A stretch of 60,000 bases of DNA from Symsagittifera roscoffensis (Eukaryota > Xenacoelomorpha > Acoela > Convolutidae). The stretch's first letter is position 1; every line of letters starts with the position of its first letter. Made by a program: the position numbers and the translations under genes. Positions 54,501 to 60,000 of this stretch are shown one piece after another. The stretch spans positions 12,229,088-12,289,087 of the forward strand of contig NC_087071.1 of NCBI RefSeq assembly GCF_963678635.1, given 5' to 3'. A model generated the notes under the pieces. The model searched no databases and was not told the origin of the DNA. It was given only the letters and a program-made list of their open reading frames with translations.

Positions 54501-56856
54501 TTAGAATAGCTCCATAGATTCTACAGAGTCGGTGTCTTCCTTTTACTAGAGAGCTGGTATCATCTTATACAAAGCAGGAAATTGGAAGAAAGACGCGCCG
54601 ATAAGGTTAAGAAAAAATTCTATTGTGATATACTGAAAAATAAGACTTGAAAATACATTTTTTTGAAAAGCATACAAATATAATTTTTGTACAGCAGTGT
54701 AATTCAGTTTGTGTGATACAACGATGTTTGAAACGTTTTCAAATTTTTGCTCTGTATTAATTGCCCATGGTGGCCACGGTATCAGTGCCCGCAAATCAGT
54801 GTCACAAAAAAAACGTACAACTTTTGTTCACTCATCCATTAAAAATGAAAAGGGCTTGCGCAGTAAGAGTTTTTTCAAGTAGTGCGAGCAGTTCCTCTGC
54901 GAATATATTTCTGAAGCAAAACTTCTGTAAAATATAGTTTTTTGAAGCAAATGTTTGAGAATATATATTTTCAAAACATTGTTTTTAATTGTCGTAAATG
55001 TTGGTCGAAAAGCAGAAAACGCTATTGTTAAGAATTGATTAACGTAGTTCAGACTATTTATTGGTCGTGATGATTTTTTTTAGAAGCCGTAAGATTTGTT
55101 CAAGGCTCAAATTTGATTTTTTGCGACCTGACTTTCAATTTTGAAGTTTTTTTTCTTTATTAAAAGGAAGGCACACTCCACATCCACTATCGAACAACAA
55201 AAGTGTAAATGTACCAAAAAATTTTGTTCGACTTCTAGTCTCGAAAGTGTTTTTAAAATTCATATTTCCCTGTGGAATATAAATTTCACTTTTTGATCCA
55301 GTTTGGTCAATTTGGGTTAATTTTACCTAAGTTTTGAGATAAAAAAAGTGTTTGTCCTAAATTTTTCTAGAAATTCAATGAGCTTGAAGGCATCTATTTT
55401 TTTTCTTTGAAATTCGAAAGTTGAGGTTTTTGAAGAAACAAATGTGATTATTTTTATGTTTACTTGCGCTCGTTGACTCTTTTGACACAAGCAAAGCTTG
55501 TGTGATAGTATGAACTCTTTCCAAATTAAGTCGCAAATATTAGTGTTCATTTTGAAAGTGTTCATTTTGATCAATAACCAGCTATTAACTACAGCCAATG
55601 CTAAGGATGTTACCACAGACTATTATATTACACTTAGCACTTAAGCTATAGAGGTAGCGAAGGAGGCCCGCAACAAAATAAGAGGGTTCGCATCTGGGCA
55701 GGCTCGGTTGTTTTCACCGAACTTTTTCGTATACTAATTAAAATTCGTCCGCTCTGTAATTTGAGGCACGTTAGTTGGTAATTTTTTTTTCGAAGTGGCT
55801 GGTACTGCTAATGCGTCATATTTGGCTTGCGTCACTTAGCAATTATGATGACTCATAATTGGCGTGCGTCACCTAAGAAATTTTGTAGACTCAAAGTTTT
55901 GCTCATTCAGTTTTCCCAGTAGGTCTTATTTTTGCTCTGTGTCCAAATATCTGTTGGCTATGTTTGGAAGATACGCCTGGCAATCATTTTTTTCAAGGTC
56001 CGCAATTTTTGAGACACCATGGCCACCTTGTTGCCCGAAACGAGTTATATGGCGAGATTTTCTAGCCAAGTTCTGAACACGGTGCTGCCAGTTTTAAGCT
56101 TCCAACTTTCCCTAATTTTTAATGTGTTCATTTTAGGTTGGAATCAATGCTCAACGTGGTTGGTTCTCAGGATGGATTCCTGCAACGCCTGCAAGCTCAA
56201 TATCCCAGCAAAATAAACAATCCATAAATACAGAAAACACAGAACAGGAATCGTTCACGAAGAAATTTATCGAATTCTTAGAAAACGAATCAACCCAACC
56301 GACTGTTGTATCGTTACCTCATCATCATTTGAACCCACAAACAATGGGCGAAATGACGATTGAAACTGGATTTGGTAGTTCCGGCAAAGCAAGTCAGCTC
56401 AGTCCGGCAAGTAGTACTGGGTCCTCCTCGTCGACGAGGTTCAATTTTGGCGCGCAATCTAGGCCAGGTGATAGCAAAGGGGGATTCAATCCGTTTTCGC
56501 CTTCAGTTTTACCCCAACTAAGACCGCAACATTCACCTAGTCCATCTTTAAGTGGTAATAGTCAGTCTTCCCTTGATGACAATAGTGAGCAACAAAGTAG
56601 TTCAAGACATCATTTTTCGAACCAACATTCGGGAGGTTCGAAAACAAGTCAAATGACGTCATCGCGAGAAGGTTCTAGAAGAAGTAGCAATAGTTCCTCA
56701 GTTGTGCAAGGTGGCGTGGGTGTGTCAGCTTCGGGTGTAGTTTTCACGTCTGGGGGTCAAGGTTACTCGAGTGATGATAATTCGGACAGCGTTTCGTCTA
56801 GTGTGTCGACGAGAGCAGAGAACAGTTTTCTGAAAGATTTATTGAAAGAACACTAA
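37851..56856 (+). CDS. TRIP11: TRIP11/GMAP-210-like golgin, right copy (exons 3-12, complete 3' end)
   Basis: I read exons at 37851-38662, 40770-40951, 42333-42472, 43349-43552, 45619-48924, 49325-49560, 50774-50937, 51281-51504, 51972-52145 and 56137-56856. All borders are GT-AG and all phases join, giving 2,053 residues. With exons 1-2 of the left copy the full protein would be about 2,125 aa; human TRIP11 is about 1,980. Most of it is coiled coil. The penultimate and last exons give the GRAB domain ([20 protein letters not shown], then [10 protein letters not shown]), followed by RGWFSGW, a [14 protein letters not shown] segment and the terminal [10 protein letters not shown]. These match the order and wording of the TRIP11 C-terminus. 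Role: Golgi-localised vesicle tether recruited by Arf1 through GRAB. Exons 1-2 are missing because the contig starts in intron 2. Confidence 0.9.
39884..40242 (-). repeat. Repeat A, right-arm partner of copy 1
   Basis: It runs from GTTCCGACCA at 39884-39893 to the hairpin CTGTGCTACTTGTGCAGCAA, then CCGG, at 40219-40242. The hairpin stem has one change relative to copy 2. Confidence 0.65.
40271..40657. mobile_element. hAT-type MITE (387 bp), uninterrupted
   Basis: The termini are CAGGGTTGCAT and ATGCAACCCTG. They are flanked by perfect 8-bp duplications ATTCAAAT at 40263-40270 and 40658-40665. The interior has GATTTAAATC motifs near both ends and no ORF of note. Confidence 0.9.
40770..40951 (+). 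CDS. TRIP11: TRIP11 right copy, exon 4
   Basis: 182 bp. The acceptor TTTAG joins the phase-2 exon 3 to give [15 protein letters not shown]; donor GTAAGT. Confidence 0.9.
40952..42332 (+). other. TRIP11: TRIP11 right intron 4
   Basis: 1.38 kb with a SINE head at 41380-41450. The 146-codon ORF at 41599-42039 is truncated to 94 codons in the left arm and is not treated as a gene. Confidence 0.75.
41380..41450 (+). repeat. tRNA-like SINE head
   Basis: B box GGTTTGAATCC at about 41428-41438, partner of 8240-8310. Confidence 0.4.
42333..42472 (+). CDS. TRIP11: TRIP11 right copy, exon 5
   Basis: 140 bp, phase 1 in, phase 0 out. Acidic linker ([18 protein letters not shown]), three codons shorter than the left exon. 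Confidence 0.9.
42473..43348 (+). other. TRIP11: TRIP11 right intron 5
   Basis: 876 bp of AT-rich intron. The 99-codon ORF at 42788-43087 is not open in the left arm. No other feature is seen. Confidence 0.7.
43349..43552 (+). CDS. TRIP11: TRIP11 right copy, exon 6
   Basis: 204 bp, phase 0 both ends, [16 protein letters not shown] to [11 protein letters not shown]. Confidence 0.9.
44228..44296 (+). repeat. tRNA-Met-like SINE head
   Basis: TGACTGAATGGTCAGTGCG (A box region), anticodon loop CTCATAA, B box AGATCGAATCCC. Acceptor stem pairing is poor. Confidence 0.5.
44580..45240 (+). repeat. Dispersed repeat B copy
   Basis: It has the palindrome ACACAAGC-AAA-GCTTGTGT at 44749-44767, 'gatcaataaccagctatta', a B-box-like GGGTTCGAACCTGGGC (44978-44993), and the 'gcgtcacttagcaattg' block. 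Confidence 0.6.
45619..48924 (+). CDS. TRIP11: TRIP11 right copy, exon 7 (main coiled-coil exon)
   Basis: 3,306 bp, 1,102 codons, phase 0 both ends; acceptor TTATTTCAG, donor GTAAAA. The frame is open further upstream (to 45472), but that part is intron with a pyrimidine tract. It is continuous coiled coil rich in Glu, Lys, Leu, Ser and Asn. A Ser/Pro break ([18 protein letters not shown]) interrupts it near 48670-48720. Confidence 0.92.
48925..49324 (+). other. TRIP11: TRIP11 right intron 7
   Basis: 400-bp AT-rich intron, nothing else seen. Confidence 0.8.
49325..49560 (+). CDS. TRIP11: TRIP11 right copy, exon 8
   Basis: 236 bp, phase 0 in, phase 2 out. [18 protein letters not shown] to [10 protein letters not shown]. 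Confidence 0.9.
49561..50773 (+). other. TRIP11: TRIP11 right intron 8
   Basis: 1.2 kb, T-rich. No gene or repeat is confidently recognised. Confidence 0.7.
50774..50937 (+). CDS. TRIP11: TRIP11 right copy, exon 9
   Basis: 164 bp; [17 protein letters not shown] to [10 protein letters not shown], coiled coil. GC content is visibly higher than in exon 7. Confidence 0.9.
50938..51280 (+). other. TRIP11: TRIP11 right intron 9
   Basis: 343 bp, AT-rich, nothing else seen. Confidence 0.8.
51281..51504 (+). CDS. TRIP11: TRIP11 right copy, exon 10
   Basis: 224 bp; [18 protein letters not shown] to EVDAQMVQ, coiled coil, ending phase 0 at GTGAGA. Confidence 0.9.
51505..51971 (+). other. TRIP11: TRIP11 right intron 10 with (GT)n tract
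   Basis: 467 bp. The first third is the microsatellite at 51523-51683. Confidence 0.85.
51523..51683. repeat. (GT)n/(GC) microsatellite followed by a G run
   Basis: About 150 bp of TG repeats with GCGCGC and GTGC interruptions, then ten G (51674-51683). The Val/Cys and Thr/His ORFs read here are artefacts. Confidence 0.98.
51972..52145 (+). CDS. TRIP11: TRIP11 right copy, exon 11 (GRAB domain)
   Basis: 174 bp, phase 0 both ends. [20 protein letters not shown], then [18 protein letters not shown], then [11 protein letters not shown]. It matches the GRIP-related Arf-binding domain of GMAP-210, with basic first helix and the Leu-rich second helix (LVRNLL) that contacts Arf in the family. Confidence 0.9.
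52281..54208 (+). repeat. 1.9-kb direct repeat, unit 1
   Basis: It begins near an S2 SINE (52296-52445) and ends near TTCTAGCTAAGTTCTGAACC. Unit 2 matches it along its full length with small indels (offset 1928 at the start and 1879 at the end). It includes repeat B at 53270-54110 with palindrome 53597-53615. Confidence 0.9.
52296..52445 (+). repeat. tRNA-derived SINE (family S2)
   Basis: GCGCCTCTGAACACGAGGAT head, B box GTTCGAATCCGA, then a body 'caaggggtcatagagtcatccgcctcc' and 'ctccaccacggttggtcctgc'. Confidence 0.7.
54209..56085 (+). repeat. 1.9-kb direct repeat, unit 2
   Basis: Copy of 52281-54208. It includes the S2 SINE at 54224-54375 and repeat B at 55150-55970 with palindrome 55485-55503. 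Confidence 0.9.
54224..54375 (+). repeat. tRNA-derived SINE (family S2)
   Basis: Second copy, duplicated with its surroundings. Confidence 0.7.
56137..56856 (+). CDS. TRIP11: TRIP11 right copy, exon 12 (C-terminus)
   Basis: 720 bp including the TAA stop. [18 protein letters not shown], then [18 protein letters not shown], a long Ser/Gly/Gln-rich disordered tail with NPFSP, and the final [10 protein letters not shown]. The GW-x-SGW, FLE-ES, NPF and LKDLLK landmarks all occur in the same order in vertebrate TRIP11. Confidence 0.92.
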   Translation, partial: VGINAQRGWFSGWIPATPASSISQQNKQSINTENTEQESFTKKFIEFLENESTQPTVVSLPHHHLNPQTMGEMTIETGFGSSGKASQLSPASSTGSSSSTRFNFGAQSRPGDSKGGFNPFSPSVLPQLRPQHSPSPSLSGNSQSSLDDNSEQQSSSRHHFSNQHSGGSKTSQMTSSREGSRRSSNSSSVVQGGVGVSASGVVFTSGGQGYSSDDNSDSVSSSVSTRAENSFLKDLLKEH

Positions 56857-57221
56857 TCGAACTAATTATAAAATTTATACCAACTCAATTAAAGTAGAAG
56901 CAGATTTTGTTGTTATTGGACCTTCTTTTGATTTTCAAGTAACTAAAGGGTGAATTAAATCGCGATTTTAGAGCCAAAAAATAAATAGGAAAGTTTTTAG
57001 ACTCTGCCTCTATTTTTTCACTAAGTTCCGTTTTAACTCGGAATTGAATTATTAATTTCCCGCTTTCATTTTTGAAAAGAATGCTTAGAACTTTGAAGTT
57101 TTTTTCAAAGAAATTTACAGATTTAGCTCGAATAATATTTGATTAAGTTAGAATGAAAGTGTACTAGAATTATACAAAAGTTGAAATATAATGAAATTTT
57201 TACTTGGTGCTAGTGGTTTTT
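56857..57221 (+). other. TRIP11: TRIP11 3' UTR and flank
   Basis: AATAAA at 56980-56985, 124 bases after the stop. Nothing else before the gap. Confidence 0.6.
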
Positions 57222-57421
57222 NNNNNNNNNNNNNNNNNNNNNNNNNNNNNNNNNNNNNNNNNNNNNNNNNNNNNNNNNNNNNNNNNNNNNNNNNNNNNNN
57301 NNNNNNNNNNNNNNNNNNNNNNNNNNNNNNNNNNNNNNNNNNNNNNNNNNNNNNNNNNNNNNNNNNNNNNNNNNNNNNNNNNNNNNNNNNNNNNNNNNNN
57401 NNNNNNNNNNNNNNNNNNNNN
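57222..57421. other. Assembly gap (200 N)
   Basis: Exactly 200 N. Adjacency of the next contig to TRIP11 is not shown by sequence. Confidence 1.
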
Positions 57422-57653
57422 ACGCAGATAGCCTCAGTAAAAAGACAGAATTTTATGAGCGCCTCGAGGAGAAGCAGGCTAACCAATCAGAGATCAAAGA
57501 CGGGTTTTGCTTTCTGGATAAAGAAAACCTACGACAGGCTGCCACTTACCAGGTGGTTAGACAAGTCAGGACATCCTATACCTGGTCACCCTGATCTTCC
57601 AGTAGAGACGCCTGCGGAGATAAAGCTTTTAGCCAGAGAGCGAGCCCGTTCCG

Positions 57654-57893
57654 TTGGATCTGCTAGTCCGATCCAACTTGGTACAGCAAGAACTAACCAG
57701 GCTGGGTATAAACAGCATGGCTCTATTGAACAAGACGGTGAACGTGGCGCCGGACGTCATGGGAAAACTCCGTGACTTGTTGGACAGGGAAGTGGATAGG
57801 CATGATCGTGAATGGATGGAGACCATGCAGCGGTTGACTGTCACCGAGAAAACGGAGAAGAGGCCAGTGTCCCATTCGCAGCCGAGGCGTTGA
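57654..57893 (+). pseudogene. Retroelement polyprotein fragment upstream of integrase
   Basis: An open stretch of 79 codons including NKTVNVAPDVMGKLRDLLDR and HDREWMETMQRLTV. It resembles a helical polyprotein segment. The exact domain is not recognised. Confidence 0.4.
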
Positions 57894-58314
57894 ACGGGAT
57901 TGCAGGTCGATTGTCAACCAGCTGGTGAGCTCGATGCCGAAGGAAGTCTTGTTGAGAACTTCGTTCACTGAATATGGAACACTGAATGGAACTACTGAGG
58001 AAGTCAGGATCAGGTCGAAATCTAGCTTCACGAGGAGAGTGCACTTCACGGATGCAAAAAGAGGAATACGAGCCGAGCCCAGATTGTTCGTCCGTGGACG
58101 AGACAATGTCCGGGGAGTCTGATACCTTCGAGCCAGTCAAGGACGACTCGTCTGAGGAGTCCGGACACCTTTGAGCCCGTGCAGGACGAAATGTCTGGGG
58201 AGAGGTTGACTAGACCACCTAGGGGCAAAGTTTTGTCCGGGGAGTCGGGTTCAAAGCGACCGATGGACAGAGTTTTGTCCGGGGAGTCGAGAAACATCTC
58301 AAACAACCTGGAGT

Positions 58315-59016
58315 ATGATGTTGGAGAATCAGTCGACTCAAGTGTTGACTCGGGACCCCCAGTCATGGGACAACACGTCTGAAACAACTTCCAATTCCGA
58401 TATGTCAGAAATCGCAATCCACTCCTTATTGGTAGACTGGAAGCAGCGTGGGCTGGACCGGGAAACACATCAGGATCCAGACAGGGACAGATACACCTCA
58501 GATGAAGAGGGCTCTGTGGTAGATAATGCCGCGGACGAGCTCGAGCTGATAGCAGTTTCGAAACGCCCAACCAGATTGCTGCCACATGGTACGGTCGTCC
58601 GTACCAATCTGGAACCATCTGTGCAGGAAGCGACGCCTTTGAAAAAGATATGGTGTGTCAAGCTGATGGACGATGCTCATGCTCCGGAGATAATGAGTGG
58701 GCAAATGAACGTGGTGAAGACGTATTTGAAAGCCAGGTACAGGCTGTCGGATCTCCTAAGGGCTCAACGAAATGACAGAATGACGAGCAGTCTGAAGAGA
58801 TGGATCGAGAATGGAGCACCAGACAAGGGAGATTTGGAAGAAGACAGCTACAAAATCCTGAAGCAATTCTACCTGAAGCGAAACAACTTGTTGTACCTGA
58901 ACAAGGACGGAATCGTAGCCTGCAAACGAAAAGAGGAGGACAAGGTCCTTTATAAATACAATTCAATAGTGTTACCACAGTTGTACCAGACCCGAATTGC
59001 TCTTTCGTTCACATGA
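58315..59016 (+). pseudogene. Gypsy-like pol, linker before integrase
   Basis: 233 open codons. VVKTYLKARYRLSDLLRAQR, then YLKRNNLLYLNKDGIVACKR, then IVLPQLYQT is the usual lead-in to a gypsy-type integrase zinc finger. The frame is lost at about 58995, and the continuation (LFRSHDQMGHQGVDKVY) is in another frame. Confidence 0.8.
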
Positions 59017-60000
59017 TCAGATGGGTCATCAAGGCGTGGACAAAGTATACACAACAGGATACAGAAACGATTCGAATGGCCGGGATTGAAGAAGGCTTGT
59101 GAGACATGGATAGCCGCATGCCTGTCTTGTCAACAGGCAAAGGATCCCAGGAAACTAAGGTTCCCCCCTACAGTCAATAGAGTCGTCAGGTTTCAACGAA
59201 GTGGTGCAAATTGATCATCAGAAAATCTGCATGACAGCAACGGGCTATAATCAGGTGCTGGTAATGATCGACCATTTTACGAAGTATGCGGAAGGCAGCA
59301 CCCTGCATGACAGCATCGGCGGAAGAAACATGCGATCATCTGATAAATGTATGGATAGCGAGGCATGGCTGGCCCATCACGTTCCAATCGGGACAATGGC
59401 AAAGCATTCGTGGGCGATCTCACGAAGGAGTTGATGAAGAGGTCGCAGGTAGCGCAGGCCCACTCGACCACTTATCACCCGCAAACGAATGGCCTAGTCG
59501 AGAGGCAAAATCGCACACTGGTATCCATGCTGAGAGTCTATTGCTCGCGTTACATGGAACGACTGGGACAAGCACTTGCCGCAAGTGATGGGTGCTTACA
59601 ACAGCACGGAGCATTCCACCCACGGGAATAAGTCCGCACATGATGTTAACGGGTCATGAAAAAGCGCTCCCGTTGACGTTTTTCTACCCTGAATATGAGG
59701 GGAAGAGGACAGCACCGCAAACGTACGTGCGGGATGTTTATTCGAAGACAGCAGGACCCTCAATGGACTTATGCAGAAGGAATACGCAACAGGCGCAGAT
59801 TAGACAAAAAAGGAGGTTTGACAAAAGGACAGCTGATGCGAAGGCCTACTCAGTTGGCGACTACGTCTGGGTGTTCCAGGAAGTGGTTCCACCAAAAGGA
59901 ACCAAGAAATTATTAAAGAAATGGGCGTGGTCCATTTCAGATAACAGAGGTGCACCAAGGAGGTCGTTTTTATCGGCTGAGCACTGGAAGAGCGGCTCAT
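58995..60000 (+). pseudogene. Gypsy-like integrase, frameshifted
   Basis: The zinc finger HDQMGHQG...CLSCQQAKDP lies at about 59007-59150. The core follows in changing frames: VQIDHQKICMTATGYNQVLV with MIDHFTKYAE (first Asp), DNGKAFVGDLTKEL (second Asp, about 59391), and HPQTNGLVERQNRTL (Glu, about 59500). The C-terminal part has VGDYVWVFQEVV, then ITEVHQGGRFYRLS. At least four frame changes make it non-functional. Confidence 0.85.

Larger units (their letters stand above)
52146..56136 (+). other. TRIP11: TRIP11 right intron 11 with tandem duplication
   Basis: 4.0 kb, nearly filled by two direct 1.9-kb repeats (52281-54208 and 54209-56085). The acceptor is TTCATTTTAG. Confidence 0.85.
57422..60000 (+). 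mobile_element. Ty3/gypsy-like retrotransposon fragment, decayed
   Basis: This contig is clearly GC-richer than the rest of the window. From left to right it has a Glu/Ser/Pro-rich stretch with a repeated block (TTTTGTCCGGGGAGTCG at 58231 and 58271), the region between RNase H and integrase, and the integrase zinc finger, core and start of the C-terminal domain. No LTR is seen, and the element continues off the right edge. Several frameshifts break it. Confidence 0.85.

Noticed and set aside
1-60000. CRISPR arrays, operons, riboswitches, prophage or other bacterial systems
   Set aside because: Spliced genes, SINEs and LTR elements show animal DNA, and no spaced direct-repeat array was found.

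Overview
The window is AT-rich animal DNA: genes with many introns and canonical GT-AG splice sites, LTR and non-LTR retroelements, tRNA-derived SINEs, MITEs and microsatellites. The phylum cannot be fixed from the sequence; an invertebrate is most likely. Two runs of exactly 200 N (34022-34221 and 57222-57421) show that three contigs were joined by a scaffolder.

The main gene is a TRIP11/GMAP-210 orthologue, a long coiled-coil golgin with an N-terminal ALPS-like curvature sensor and a C-terminal GRAB (Arf-binding) domain. It occurs twice, head to head. The left copy is on the minus strand (exon 1 at 25273, running off the left edge inside exon 7). The right copy is on the plus strand (exons 3-12, 37851-56856). 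Positions 1-22898 and 34222-47570 are near-identical inverted arms. Apart from about 28 bp of net small indels, their length difference is accounted for by two retroelements found only in the left arm. The right contig begins at the gap, in mid-intron. This is what two haplotypes of one locus placed side by side in opposite orientation would look like, although a real inverted duplication cannot be excluded.

Layout. 1-25273: left TRIP11. Its introns hold a 5'-truncated LINE (3191-5360), a 7.35 kb Pao/BEL element (9376-16721) inserted into a hAT-type MITE, a decayed Tc1-like transposon, several SINEs, and, on the opposite strand inside intron 2, a two-exon gene for a 95-aa single-pass membrane protein (19827-23503). 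25274-34021: sequence present only in the left contig, with copies of a hairpin-bearing dispersed repeat, an intronless gene for a type II membrane protein (27921-29243), and an intronless AGXT2-like aminotransferase copy broken by a stop codon (29860-31374) with a small second AGXT2 fragment downstream. 34222-57221: right TRIP11 to its stop codon, with a 1.9 kb tandem duplication in its last intron. 57422-60000: a GC-richer third contig with a decayed Ty3/gypsy-like pol fragment that includes the integrase.

No operon or multi-gene system is visible. The least described items are the nested membrane microprotein gene, the hairpin repeat family, and the pair of filled and empty insertion sites that the two arms reveal.
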